64,000 nt of DNA from assembly GCA_021838585.1 (NCBI GenBank), contig JAKCDE010000006.1:1-64000 (forward strand), written 5' to 3'. The notes below the pieces were generated by a model, which did not search any database, was not told the origin of the DNA, and saw only the letters and a list, made by a program, of their open reading frames with translations. Within the stretch, counting starts at the first letter, position 1. The number at the start of each line of letters is the position of its first letter. This stretch comes from Nitrospirota bacterium. Its GTDB lineage: Bacteria; Nitrospirota_A; Leptospirillia; Leptospirillales; Leptospirillaceae. Of the stretch, positions 9,067 to 18,508 are shown in pieces. The position numbers were made by a program, and so were the translations under genes.

Positions 9067-11121
9067 TCAGTCGAGGCCCAGTTCGGGCCATTCTGTTCGG
9101 ATGCGCTCCATGATCTTATCAGCGGTAAAGCCGAATTCTTCCATCAGGCGGCCGTAGGGAGCGGAGGCTCCGAAGTGGTCAAGTCCCACAGCGATCCCCC
9201 GGGATCCGACATATTTCCACGAACCCAGCGTGCTTCCGGCCTCTGCGAAAAGGCGCAAGGGGGTCGCCCCCAGGACAGTGTTTCGATAATCCGTGGGTTG
9301 CCGGTCGAATAGGGTCGTCGAAGGCAGGCTGACCAGTCGCGCTGAAACCCCTTTGCCATTCAATGAATCCTGAACCTTGAGAAGCAGGGAGACTTCGCTT
9401 CCGGTCCCGATCAGCGTGACCTTTGGCTCTCCGGGCGAATCGCGGAGGATGTATCCGCCCCGGGGAACCCCGGTCCGGATAATGTCGAAAGGAACGTCGA
9501 GAACCGGAAGGGACTGTCGGGAAAGAACGAGGGCTACCGGCATCTCGCTCTGTGCCGTGATCCAGTCCATGGCCGCCAATGTTTCGTTGGCATCTGCGGG
9601 CCGAATGACCGCCATCCCCGGAAGAGCGCGCAGGGCGTTCAGGTGTTCGACCGGCTGGTGGGTGGGACCGTCCTCTCCCAGGCCGATACTGTCGTGGGTC
9701 AGGACATAGAGGACCGGAATGCCCATAAGGGCGGAGAGACGCATCGCCCCCTTCATGTAGTCGGAGAAGACGAGAAAGGTTCCTCCGTATGGTCGAATGG
9801 CCCGGGTGAGCGCCATTCCGTTCATGATGGCTCCCATGGCGTGTTCGCGAACCCCAAAATGGAGGTTGCGGCCGCCGGGCGTGCGAAGCTGGCAGTCGGG
9901 CTCACCCTTGATCAGGGTGTTGTTCGAGGGAGCCAGATCGGCCGAGCCCCCCCAGAGAAGGGGCTGCATCCTGGCCGCTTCCTGCAGAACGGTTCCGAAG
10001 GCCTGCCGGGTTGCCATGGGTTTTTCCGAGGGGGAGAAGGGGGATAAACGCTTCATCAGGCCAGACGGGTGGATCCCCTTCATCGCCATCTCGAATGTTG
10101 CGGCCTCTTCAGGATGGGAAACGCGATAGCGTGCGAAGAGATCCTGCCAGTCTTTTTCCAGAGCCTTTCCTCTTGTCGAAACACCGGCAAAAATCTCCCG
10201 GACGTCATCAGGAACAAGAAAGTCGGGCGATGTCGGCCACCCGAGGTGCTCCTTGGTCCGGAGAACCTCTTCCGCTCCGAGAGGAGACCCGTGGACGTGG
10301 GCGGTGTCCTGGTAGGCAGGGCTCCCGAAGCCGATATGGGTCCGGACCGCAATCATCTTGGGGGCATCTTTTTCCTGAGGGAGCTGCAGGGAGGAGTCGG
10401 TGGCCCAGTCGAGGGCCTGACGGACCTGTTTCGTGTCGTTTCCGTCGGAGACTTCCCGAACCGCCCAGCCCAAGGCTCGGAAACGTCCCGGTGTGTCTTC
10501 GGTAAAGGCCAGATCGGTGCTCCCGTCGATCGAAATATGGTTCCGGTCGTAAAGGCAGATCAGGTTCGAGAGTCCCTGGTGTCCGGCGAAGGAAGCCGCC
10601 TCGTTCGAGAGGCCCTCCATCATGTCGCCATCGCCGGCCGTGACGAAGACCCGGGGGGAGAGGACCGTCATTCCGGGTCGATTGAACCTGACACCGAGAT
10701 ATCGGAGTGCCAGGGCCATACCGACCGCGTTGCCGAATCCCTGTCCGAGAGGACCGGTTGTCGTCTCCACTCCTACCGTGTGGCGGTATTCCGGGTGTCC
10801 GGGGGTCTTACTCCCCCATTGCCGGAATGACTTCAGGTCGTCGATGGTCAGGCCATAACCTGTGAGACACAGAAGAGAGTAAAGAAGTGCCGAGGCATGC
10901 CCTCCCGAAAGGACGAACCTGTCCCGGTCCGGCCATTCAGGATTATGGGGATTGGTGCGAAGATATTCTCTCCAGAGAACGAAGGCCGGGGCCGCGAATC
11001 CCATGGGGGTTCCCGGGTGCCCTGAATTGGCTTTCTGTACGATGTCGACGGCAAGCATCCGGAGGGTATTGATCGCCTTTAATTCCAACTCCGGAGAAAG
11101 GGAAAAGGGGGAAGAATCCAT
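9067..11121 (-). CDS. tkt: Transketolase
   Basis: This 684-residue, thiamine-diphosphate-dependent enzyme moves two-carbon units between sugar phosphates in the pentose-phosphate and Calvin-type networks. The TPP/Mg2+ motif GDGDMMEGLSNEAASFAGH is present near residue 160, the N-terminal substrate His is in NSGHPGTPMG, and the pyrimidine-domain motif FSDYMKGAMR lies near residue 450. The length is typical (660-690). ATG 11121 is preceded by TAGGAGA at a good distance. As the first gene of the minus-strand run, its promoter should lie in the divergent 11122-11416 region shared with shc. Confidence 0.95.
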   Translation of the reverse strand: MDSSPFSLSPELELKAINTLRMLAVDIVQKANSGHPGTPMGFAAPAFVLWREYLRTNPHNPEWPDRDRFVLSGGHASALLYSLLCLTGYGLTIDDLKSFRQWGSKTPGHPEYRHTVGVETTTGPLGQGFGNAVGMALALRYLGVRFNRPGMTVLSPRVFVTAGDGDMMEGLSNEAASFAGHQGLSNLICLYDRNHISIDGSTDLAFTEDTPGRFRALGWAVREVSDGNDTKQVRQALDWATDSSLQLPQEKDAPKMIAVRTHIGFGSPAYQDTAHVHGSPLGAEEVLRTKEHLGWPTSPDFLVPDDVREIFAGVSTRGKALEKDWQDLFARYRVSHPEEAATFEMAMKGIHPSGLMKRLSPFSPSEKPMATRQAFGTVLQEAARMQPLLWGGSADLAPSNNTLIKGEPDCQLRTPGGRNLHFGVREHAMGAIMNGMALTRAIRPYGGTFLVFSDYMKGAMRLSALMGIPVLYVLTHDSIGLGEDGPTHQPVEHLNALRALPGMAVIRPADANETLAAMDWITAQSEMPVALVLSRQSLPVLDVPFDIIRTGVPRGGYILRDSPGEPKVTLIGTGSEVSLLLKVQDSLNGKGVSARLVSLPSTTLFDRQPTDYRNTVLGATPLRLFAEAGSTLGSWKYVGSRGIAVGLDHFGASAPYGRLMEEFGFTADKIMERIRTEWPELGLD

Positions 11122-11337
11122 GGGATTTCTCCTAAAGGGCCTGTCGAGCTGGAAAAAGAACCCGTCAAGCCGGGATATGGATCACGGTGTGGAACTCTGC
11201 AAGCGAGACAGGAAGGGGAGAGCCGATCCCAACCTCCTTACCCGGTACTATTGCCTATTTCTCACCGGAAATCAAGGGAGTTTATTTTCAGGTTTACATA
11301 AAGTTTCTTATTTGACAACATCTTGTATTTTTCTCGC

Positions 11338-11366
11338 TTGACCTTTTCCAAGCCATTTGCTAATAG
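11338..11366 (+). promoter_or_regulatory. Sigma70-type promoter for shc operon
   Basis: TTGACC (11338-11343), a 17-bp spacer and TAATAG (11361-11366) form a near-consensus promoter in the tkt/shc divergent region. A transcript starting near 11373 excludes the upstream start codon at 11357 and supports an shc start at 11417 or later. Nothing else recognisable was seen in 11122-11337, apart from the ribosome site of tkt on the minus strand. Confidence 0.6.
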
Positions 11367-11416
11367 AAAAGGATTGTGGTTCGAATCAAAATTTTTTCGG
11401 GGTGGCGCACTTCCTT

Positions 11417-13504
11417 ATGGATATGACGGGATCTGGAAAGACAGGGCCGGAGGGAGAGAGCCGGTCGGGCACGCGCATGCATGTGATGGAGACCGACCGT
11501 CCGGAAACGGTGCTCCGCGAAGTTTCGGAGTCCCGGAAGGACGAGCTCGGACAGGCGATATCCCGGGCAATCTCCTGGCTGGTCTCCGCCCAGCACAAGG
11601 ACGGTTACTGGGTCGCCCCGCTGGAAGCCGATGCAACGATTCCGTCGGAATACATCTTCCTGCATGAATTCATCGGCCGTCAAATGGATCCCGGCCTGCG
11701 CCGAAAAATCGTCGAGGCGATCCGCTCCCTCCAGGGGAAGGAAGGTGGTTGGCCGCTTTTCAGGGATGGCGATCCGGACATCAGTGCCACGGTCAAGGCC
11801 TATCTGGCTCTCAAGCTCTCCGGAGTCTCCCCCGGCGATCCGGCCCTCGTTCGCGCCAGGGAATGGGTCCTCTCGCGAGGCGGGGCGGCGCGTGTCAATG
11901 TTTTTACCCGCATCGCCCTGGCCATGTTCGGGCAATACGATTGGGAAAAAGTTCCGGCCCTTCCCTCAGAAATGGTTCTTCTCCCGGCCTGGTTTCCGGT
12001 TTCGATCTATTCGGTTTCCTATTGGTCGAGGTCGGTCATCGTTCCCCTCCTTTTCATTTATCACTATCGTCCTCTGACACCCCTCTCACCCGAAAGGGGA
12101 ATAAGGGAACTCTTCGATCCGGCGCATCCGGACGGAGAGTGCTTCATCCCGTCGAAGAAGCCATTTACCGCCCGGAATCTTTTCCTGAGGCTCGATACCA
12201 TTCTTCGATTCTGGAATCGCCACCCGATCCCCTTCCTCAGAAAAAAGGCCCTGAAGGCCGCCATGGAGTGGATGATCCCCCGGCTGGCGGGGGAGGGTGG
12301 GCTCGGCGCGATTTACCCGGCCATGGCGAACAGTGCCGTGGCCCTGCGCCTCTCTGGGTACAGCCTTTCCCATCCCCTCATGCAGCGCGTTCTGTCCTCG
12401 ATCGATGACCTTGTCCTGTCCGAAGGTGACAAGGTTCTTGTGCAGCCGTGCGTCTCTCCGGTCTGGGATACGGCTCTGGCCCTGGGGGCACTCGTCGAAG
12501 CCGGACTTTCACCGGATTCTCCGGCGGTCGACCGGGCCATGGAGTGGTTTCGTTCCCGGGAGGTCCATGTGGCGGGAGACTGGTCGGTCCGGGTTCCCGC
12601 ATGCGAGCCGGGAGGGTGGGCCTTCCAGTTCGAGAACGAATATTATCCGGATGTCGACGACACGGCCATGGTGCTCATGGGCATGGCCAAGATATTTCCC
12701 TATCGTCCGGATCTGGCGGCTCGCATGGAGGGGGTTTTCAGGCGGGCCTGCCGGTGGGTGGTGGCCATGCAGGGAACGGATGGAGGGTGGGCCGCTTTCG
12801 ACAAGGACAACGATATGCTGTTTCTGAACAACATCCCATTCGCCGACCATGGGGCCCTTCTCGATCCGAGCACGGCGGACCTGACGGGAAGGGTCCTGGA
12901 GCTTCTGGGATCCCTGGGATATGGCCCGGATTTTCCCCCCGCCGCCCGGGCCCTCCGCTATCTCCGCCGCGAACAGGAAAAGGATGGATCCTGGTTCGGG
13001 CGATGGGGGGTCAACTACATTTACGGAACATGGTCGGTGATTGCCGGCCTCAAAAGTATCGGTGTCGGCATGGATGAGCCCTGGATCGTCCGGGCCATGA
13101 ACTATCTCGTCGGCCACCAGAATCCGGACGGGGGATGGGGCGAGGATTGCCTATCATATGCGTCGGAAGAGTTCTCGGGACGGGGTGGCTCGACCCCGTC
13201 ACAGACCGCCTGGGCGCTCATCTCCCTCCTCCATGGCGGATATGTTGATCATCCCTCCGTTGAAAAAGGAGTCCGCTTCCTGCTCTCCCGGATGAGTGAG
13301 GACGGGACATGGGATGAGGAACTGTTCACGGGAACGGGATTTCCGCGGGTCTTCTACCTCCGATATCACATGTATCGCCATTATTTTCCCCTTTGGGCCC
13401 TTTCCCTCTACCGAAACATCAAGAAAAAGGGAAAAGCGCTGGGCCATGAGCGCGTGGCTTCCTGGAAGCTCTCCCCCTACGCGCCCATTCGCAACAGTGC
13501 CTGA
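11417..13504 (+). CDS. shc: Squalene-hopene cyclase
   Basis: This membrane-bound terpenoid cyclase converts squalene to hopene/hopanol, the committed step of hopanoid synthesis. The catalytic acid motif DVDDTA is present near residue 412, and QW-type repeats recur through the protein (for example QGKEGGWPLF, QGTDGGWAAFDKDND, QEKDGSWFGRWG, QNPDGGWGED). From ATG 11417 it has 695 residues, in line with the ~630-720-residue family; the N-terminal ~40 residues look disordered, and ATG 11477 is possible. hpnG overlaps its 3' end by 59 bp. In hpn nomenclature this is hpnF. Confidence 0.95.
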   Translation: MDMTGSGKTGPEGESRSGTRMHVMETDRPETVLREVSESRKDELGQAISRAISWLVSAQHKDGYWVAPLEADATIPSEYIFLHEFIGRQMDPGLRRKIVEAIRSLQGKEGGWPLFRDGDPDISATVKAYLALKLSGVSPGDPALVRAREWVLSRGGAARVNVFTRIALAMFGQYDWEKVPALPSEMVLLPAWFPVSIYSVSYWSRSVIVPLLFIYHYRPLTPLSPERGIRELFDPAHPDGECFIPSKKPFTARNLFLRLDTILRFWNRHPIPFLRKKALKAAMEWMIPRLAGEGGLGAIYPAMANSAVALRLSGYSLSHPLMQRVLSSIDDLVLSEGDKVLVQPCVSPVWDTALALGALVEAGLSPDSPAVDRAMEWFRSREVHVAGDWSVRVPACEPGGWAFQFENEYYPDVDDTAMVLMGMAKIFPYRPDLAARMEGVFRRACRWVVAMQGTDGGWAAFDKDNDMLFLNNIPFADHGALLDPSTADLTGRVLELLGSLGYGPDFPPAARALRYLRREQEKDGSWFGRWGVNYIYGTWSVIAGLKSIGVGMDEPWIVRAMNYLVGHQNPDGGWGEDCLSYASEEFSGRGGSTPSQTAWALISLLHGGYVDHPSVEKGVRFLLSRMSEDGTWDEELFTGTGFPRVFYLRYHMYRHYFPLWALSLYRNIKKKGKALGHERVASWKLSPYAPIRNSA

Positions 13505-14285
13505 GTCAGTCGGACGCTCCCTTTTTCCCCTTCTTGTCGTCACGGCGCTCAGGGACGAAGCGGTGGCATTTTGTCGCGGAGTGGGTTCTCTCTGCCGTCC
13601 AATGTCCTTTGTTCAAGCGGAAAGAGGTCTTCGGCGCGGGAGCCTGACCGGAGGGACCTTCCTCCCCGTCGTCTACCTTGGACCGGGGCCGCAAGGCGTC
13701 AAAAATCTTGAAAGGCTAATTTCTGGGGGAGAAAAAGGCCCGATTCTGTTTTGCGGGTTCGCTGGAGGGCTTTCTCCAGAGCTCAAATCCGGAGAGGTTC
13801 TGGTCGCCAGCCTGGTAATGAGACCCGGGGAGAAGGCGGGCTCCGTCCCTGTCCCCGACTTTTTGCCGCCCCGCTATCGCAAAGGGACGTTCGTGACCGT
13901 CGACCGTCCTGTCGCTAGCTCTCGCGAGAAGGCCGTTCTTCGTGCGCAAACTGGGGGGGATGCTGTGGACATGGAGAGCGCCGGATGGCTGTCCTGCGCT
14001 GAAAGGCACGGAATAGAGGCCTGGACCGTGAGGGTCGTGTCGGATGCGGCGGAGGAGTCCCTGCCCGCCGAAGCGATGTCTTTTGTCGACGACCGGGGAG
14101 AAACTTCCCTTGGGACGGTCCTCGGAACCATCTTCCTGCATCCTGCCGTTCTCATCTCTCTTTTACGTCTATTCCCGGGGATCCGGAGGGCCCATGCAGC
14201 TCTTGGGGATCTGGGAAGAACCATCTCCGGTCAGGCCGGGAGCAGAATCCCTTCGGACAAGGGGTTCCGGCGAGGATCGGACTGA
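13446..14285 (+). CDS. hpnG: Hopanoid-associated nucleoside phosphorylase HpnG
   Basis: The 279-residue protein has the purine-nucleoside-phosphorylase fold: VVTALRDEAVAF at the N-terminus, GFAGGLSPELKSGEVLVAS near residue 100, and the base/ribose signature GGDAVDMESAGWL near residue 180. HpnG is known to release adenine from adenosylhopane, yielding phosphoribosyl- or ribosylhopane. The frame stays open upstream into shc; ATG 13446 is chosen because the conserved fold begins about 25 residues later. Its overlap with shc and the TGATG overlap with the following gene indicate one operon. Confidence 0.88.
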   Translation: MSAWLPGSSPPTRPFATVPESVGRSLFPLLVVTALRDEAVAFCRGVGSLCRPMSFVQAERGLRRGSLTGGTFLPVVYLGPGPQGVKNLERLISGGEKGPILFCGFAGGLSPELKSGEVLVASLVMRPGEKAGSVPVPDFLPPRYRKGTFVTVDRPVASSREKAVLRAQTGGDAVDMESAGWLSCAERHGIEAWTVRVVSDAAEESLPAEAMSFVDDRGETSLGTVLGTIFLHPAVLISLLRLFPGIRRAHAALGDLGRTISGQAGSRIPSDKGFRRGSD

Positions 14286-15634
14286 TGGGAAGAGGCGTGG
14301 TGTCGCGATCGCTTTTGGGAGCGCTGGCGGTGCTCGCCATCATCTTCCTTCCTGAAGGTAGGCCGGCCTGGGGGGGAGGTGTTTTTCCCGGCGTCCCCCC
14401 AGCTCCAGTGGCGACCTCTCTCGGTCCCCAGGGGCTGACCTTTCCGACTCTTCCCATCGGATCTCCTCCCCCTTTCAGCTACAGCACCCCGTTCGACAAC
14501 ACCGTGGTGGTCCCCCTTCCGGCGATCGGAGACTCTTACAATTCCGGGGTGACCTACGGCACGATCGTTCCAATTCTCTATGCGAAGCCCTCTGGCCGAA
14601 TCACATCGATCTTTGCTCCTTCGGTCATGTACAACTCCTACATGGGTTTGGAAACCGGATTCCGGTATTACCGGTATTACAAGGGCAACCTCAAGCGGTG
14701 GCATGTGATCGCCATTCAGTCCAACTCCATCATGAATTTCTACGAGTTCCACTACCGGGATCTGTCGATGGACAATGGGCGGTACATCGTCGATGTGCGG
14801 GTGAAGGATTTCAAGAATCCGACGGCGCGATTCTACGGGATAGGGCCGACTTCCTCCTTCTCCGACCAGTCGAATTTCACCCTTGCCACGACCTCGGTTC
14901 ACGGGACCTTTGGCGAAAACTTCGACGATCAGAAAATCCGGGTCTGGTTCATGGAGCGCTATCGAAGTTATGGCGCCTCACCGGGGCAGGTCCCGAACAT
15001 GCCCTACACGGGGCTCCTTTTCCCGGATGCCCCGGGATTCGCGACCGGTGCCCAGATTCTGACCCATCGGGTCAACGCCACCTACGATACCCGGGACAAC
15101 CATCTCATCCCGTCTTCCGGAACCTATGCCAGAATCTTCGCGGAGCTCGACAACAACATGACTCCGGGGCAGGGGAGCCTCTTTGACCGGTTCGACGCCG
15201 AATACAAGTACTGGCTGGCCCATGGGAGCAACGACCAGGACATCCTGGCGATCCGGGCCATGGTCAACCTGATGAATGGGCCCAATATCCCTTTTTACGC
15301 CATGAGCATGCTGGGCGGCGCCTACACACTCGAAGGGTTCGGGACGGGACGCTTTTATGATTACGATGCGTCCCTGTTCAATATCGAGGAGCGGATCGCC
15401 GCCTTCGACATGAGCCTCTTCAATGTGGAGTCCGAGTGGCAGGTGGCCCCTTTCCTTGGAATTGGCGAAGTTTTCAGGGACGCGAACCAGGTCACTCAAT
15501 GGGGAAACTACGCCGTCAACCCGGGAGTCGGTTTTCGCGCCCTGGTCAAACCCAATGTCGTGGGGCGTCTTGACATCGGATATTCGACCGAGGCGGGGGC
15601 CGTCACTTATGTGGGGATAGGGTTTCCTTTTTAA
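14285..15634 (+). CDS. Outer-membrane beta-barrel protein, Omp85/BamA C-terminal (surface antigen) type
   Basis: This is a 449-residue exported protein. It has a signal peptide (charged start, LLGALAVLAIIFL, cleavage near PAWGGG), no obvious POTRA repeats, and then a barrel rich in alternating aromatic strands. Strand ends such as RVNATYDTRDNHLIPSSG and a final GFPF terminating in phenylalanine are typical of Omp85-type barrels assembled by BAM. The start ATG overlaps the hpnG stop (TGATG). The context suggests a link to hopanoid or lipid handling at the outer membrane, but this is inference; patatin-type domains are absent. Confidence 0.75.
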   Translation: MGRGVVSRSLLGALAVLAIIFLPEGRPAWGGGVFPGVPPAPVATSLGPQGLTFPTLPIGSPPPFSYSTPFDNTVVVPLPAIGDSYNSGVTYGTIVPILYAKPSGRITSIFAPSVMYNSYMGLETGFRYYRYYKGNLKRWHVIAIQSNSIMNFYEFHYRDLSMDNGRYIVDVRVKDFKNPTARFYGIGPTSSFSDQSNFTLATTSVHGTFGENFDDQKIRVWFMERYRSYGASPGQVPNMPYTGLLFPDAPGFATGAQILTHRVNATYDTRDNHLIPSSGTYARIFAELDNNMTPGQGSLFDRFDAEYKYWLAHGSNDQDILAIRAMVNLMNGPNIPFYAMSMLGGAYTLEGFGTGRFYDYDASLFNIEERIAAFDMSLFNVESEWQVAPFLGIGEVFRDANQVTQWGNYAVNPGVGFRALVKPNVVGRLDIGYSTEAGAVTYVGIGFPF

Positions 15635-16325
15635 TCATGAGAAGATATTTGTTCCTGGCTTCGAGTGCCGTCGCTTCGTCGGACCTTGTCTCGGCATGAA
15701 GAAAGGTCGACGGTTGACGGTCCGAAAAAAGGCAGAGGGGAAGGGATGCCGGGAGGATGAGCAGATCGATGGGGGCCCCGATCCCCATTTCGGCCAGAAG
15801 ATCCACCGAACTTATTTGGTGATGCCAGTGCAGGGCGCTGGCCGGACGGTTGAAAAGACACCTGAGAAGCCCTCCGAGGACAACGTCTCCCCGATGTTCG
15901 AGATCGCCGGAAGGAGAGGGGACGTAGCGTCTCACGCGGTATCCGGTTTCCCTGAAAAGTCCGGTGTAGCGGGTAACGCGCAAGCGTCCTTCCCTGTCGA
16001 ACCAGGCCACCTCGTTGCCTCTGTAAAGATGGTGGCCAAGGGTGAACTGCGGGTCGTTCCATTCGAACCCCATGCTTTGGAGGACCCGGACCATCCGGTG
16101 GTGTTCCGGCGTACCCGGTGGGAAGGTGTCGGGGAGCCGGATCCGGGCCCTGTCCAGGATGGTCTGGTCGGAAATGGGGACGGGCGCGCTTTGGCAGGAT
16201 GCGAGCAGGAGGACCGTCAGGAATCCCAACGCAGAAATGCGCCATCTCCCGGAATCAGGGTTCCTCCGGATCGTGGGCGAACCATGGAGAATGCTCTTGA
16301 CTCGAATCAGTTTGATGGGAGGCAA
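15603..16325 (-). CDS. Small probable lipoprotein of unknown function
   Basis: This 240-residue protein has a hydrophobic signal and a good lipobox (LLLASC at about residues 39-44), so an envelope lipoprotein is likely. The ~30 residues before the signal are unusually long; the listed start is TTG, and a later start such as a GTG at about residue 9 is plausible. The mature part contains NEVAWFDREGRLRVTRYTGL, followed by histidine-rich SALHWHHQ. It was not recognised. It is convergent with the barrel gene and overlaps its last 32 bp. Confidence 0.6.
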   Translation of the reverse strand: MPPIKLIRVKSILHGSPTIRRNPDSGRWRISALGFLTVLLLASCQSAPVPISDQTILDRARIRLPDTFPPGTPEHHRMVRVLQSMGFEWNDPQFTLGHHLYRGNEVAWFDREGRLRVTRYTGLFRETGYRVRRYVPSPSGDLEHRGDVVLGGLLRCLFNRPASALHWHHQISSVDLLAEMGIGAPIDLLILPASLPLCLFSDRQPSTFLHAETRSDEATALEARNKYLLMIKKETLSPHK

Positions 16326-16504
16326 TCCTCAAAAGTTTGTAAGGAATTATCCGGAGGTGTGTCAGAGCCCCTTCCGTGGTTTGATTGTCTGACATCCTGC
16401 CATCGGATGCAGGAGCTGTCAACGTGAGTGTGAGTGCGAGAAATGCCGGAGAATCCCCGCCAGCTTCGCCTACGACCACCGGCAATACTTGCGTGATGCT
16501 CGGT

Positions 16505-17167
16505 TTCAGGTGACTGCTCCCCGCCCTGAAGGGCGGAGATTCCAGGCGCTCTGCGCCAAAGACTCCAGCCCGAGTCGCAGGATGTTTCCGGCGGCGTAGA
16601 CGTCCCGGGGAAGGTTCAGTCCGCACTGAGGACAGCGGCAACTTCTGCCGGTGTCCTCAGCGGGAACAGTCCTGGGACGTGTCCGACGGTCTCGGCTCTC
16701 CGGCGAAGACCTTTCCGTTTTCGCCGGCTGGCCCGCTGGCCGTCTTGCGGAAGAAATCCGTCCGCCGGTTCACGACCTTCTGGCGTGTCTTGGCAACGGC
16801 TTTCTTTATTGCGTTCCCTCTCCGGGGAGCCTTCCTTCCGGAGGAAGAGCCAGCGCCGAGCCTGTTCGCGCCTCCTGGCCGAGCGGGAAAGGTGGAGGAG
16901 TCGTAGCGGTCCTTCCCCTCGGTTCCCTTTCCGCTCGACCTCCCGGAGGACCTGGGAGTGGACGAGCTTCAGCGCGGGGCGTTTCGCTTTCATGTCCGTG
17001 AGATCGTTGCTCTGGTCGTCGCCGGACAGGGAGACTTTGAAGGTGTTCCGGATCCGGCACCAATCATCGAAGTTGCCGGAGAGGGTCCGGCAGATATCGG
17101 GTGTCTGGTTCAAAACCGTTTTCTGGTGCTTCGTCGGATAGATCCGGCATTTAAACGTTTTTTTCAT
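16505..17167 (-). pseudogene. Degenerate, internally deleted TnpB (IS200/IS605-type OrfB)
   Basis: The minus strand begins with a typical TnpB N-terminus (MKKTFKCRIYPTKHQ, later KLVHSQVLREVE), then loses frame. Fragments continue in other frames: VVNRRTDFFRKT, TSQDCSR followed by a stop, and the zinc-ribbon/RuvC-III end CPQCGLNLPRDVYAAGNIL. The span encodes only ~220 residues against ~370-400 for the family, so most of the RuvC core is gone. TnpB is the RNA-guided nuclease that accompanies these elements. No tnpA was seen nearby. The copy cannot encode an active protein. Confidence 0.85.
16521..16536 (-). repeat. Right-end hairpin of IS200/IS605-like element (possible omega-RNA part)
   Basis: CCGCCC TGAA GGGCGG is a perfect 6-bp stem with a 4-nt loop directly beyond the TnpB 3' end, where IS605-family right-end hairpins and the omega guide RNA normally lie. 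It looks intact although the protein is broken. Confidence 0.6.
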
Positions 17168-17330
17168 GAGCCTACGGAATCAGAGGAAAGACCTTGCTCA
17201 AAACACGCCTTGTATCTCCGGTATGAAGGCCGGAATTTTACGGCGCTTTCCGGATAAATGTTTTGTGAGGACCGATTCTTTCGGATCATTCGACAAAATC
17301 CTGAATTCTGCTCTCCGAAGACCACCCTGA

Positions 17331-17360
17331 TGGACAATTCTGTCAGATTCATGGCATGAT
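17331..17360 (+). promoter_or_regulatory. Candidate promoter of hpnA giving a leaderless transcript
   Basis: TGGACA (17331-17336), an 18-bp spacer and CATGAT (17355-17360) precede the hpnA ATG (17367) by six nucleotides. No ribosome-binding site precedes this ATG. The match to consensus is moderate. The rest of 17168-17366 shows no other feature. Confidence 0.4.
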
Positions 17361-17366
17361 TGGGTC

Positions 17367-18413
17367 ATGAGTCTTTCATCTTCCCGATCTCTTTCGCTCG
17401 TGACGGGCGCCACGGGTTTTGTTGGCTCCTGGGTTGCCTCTCTCCTTGTTGAAAATGGGGAGAATGTGCGCTGTCTGCGCCGAAAGGGTTCCGCGACGGC
17501 CAATCTTCCCCCGGAGGGACCGACGGTTTCCTGGACGGAAGGCGATCTGCTCGATCCTCCCTCGCTCGATCGAGCCATGGAAGGAGTCTCCATTCTCTAC
17601 CACGTTGCGGCGGATTACCGTCTCTGGTCTCCGAAACGTGGGGAGATCCTTCATTCGAACGTCACCGGGACCAGAAATATCCTTGATGCTGCGTTGCGGG
17701 CGGGCGTCTCGCGCGTCGTTTACTGCAGCAGCGTTGCCGCTCTTGGCGCCCGGACAGACGGGGTTCCGATCAATGAAGCCATGGCTGTCGATAGACAATC
17801 CCTTGTGGGTGAGTATAAAATTTCCAAATATGAGGCCGAGCAGGTGGCGCTCAGCTACGCGGATCGTCTCTCGCTTGTGGTTGTGAATCCTTCGGCCCCT
17901 ATCGGGGCGCGCGACATCAAGCCTACGCCCACGGGGCGCATCGTTCTCGACTATCTCAAGGGACGCATGAAGGCCTCCATACATACGGGTCTCAATGTGG
18001 TTCACGTCAGGGACGTGGCGAAGGGCCATCTTCTGGCGGCGCGCCATGGCAAGCGGGGGGAAAAATATATCCTTGCCGGACGGAACATGACGCTTCTGGA
18101 GGTTTTTCGGACTCTGGAGGCGGTCACCGGTATTCCGGCGCCCTCAGTTGTCGTTCCCCGGGGGGTTGTGCTTCCTCTGGCCTTCCTTTCCGAGGGTATT
18201 TCACGCCTGACGGGCCGGGAGCCGACGATTCCCCTCGAGGGGGTTCGCATGGCGAAAAAACTCATGTATTATGATGGAAGTCGGGCTGTTCGCGAGCTGG
18301 GACTCGACATGACTCCGGTGGAGGAGGCATTCCGGGACGCCGTTCGATATTTCGCCTCCTCCGGGTATCTGGACTCCGGTTTGTCCGCAAGGCTCCTTGG
18401 ACGTATCGCCTGA
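17367..18413 (+). CDS. hpnA: Hopanoid-associated NAD-dependent sugar epimerase/dehydratase HpnA
   Basis: This 348-residue extended short-chain dehydrogenase has the nucleotide-binding motif VTGATGFVGSWVASLL at the N-terminus, YCSSVAALG near residue 120, and the catalytic YKISK (YxxxK) near residue 150. The overall sequence pattern matches HpnA, an epimerase encoded in hopanoid loci whose exact substrate is not established. It heads the second hopanoid cluster, 83 bp before ispH. It has no visible ribosome-binding site, and the predicted transcription start falls on the ATG. Confidence 0.85.
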   Translation: MSLSSSRSLSLVTGATGFVGSWVASLLVENGENVRCLRRKGSATANLPPEGPTVSWTEGDLLDPPSLDRAMEGVSILYHVAADYRLWSPKRGEILHSNVTGTRNILDAALRAGVSRVVYCSSVAALGARTDGVPINEAMAVDRQSLVGEYKISKYEAEQVALSYADRLSLVVVNPSAPIGARDIKPTPTGRIVLDYLKGRMKASIHTGLNVVHVRDVAKGHLLAARHGKRGEKYILAGRNMTLLEVFRTLEAVTGIPAPSVVVPRGVVLPLAFLSEGISRLTGREPTIPLEGVRMAKKLMYYDGSRAVRELGLDMTPVEEAFRDAVRYFASSGYLDSGLSARLLGRIA

Positions 18414-18508
18414 GGGGTGGATTTTTCTGTGTTTTGCCGATGCCGGCTGTGGATTCAGCTGTAAGCCCTATCTTTAGAATCGAATGATAAATTGATATGG
18501 AGGATCGA

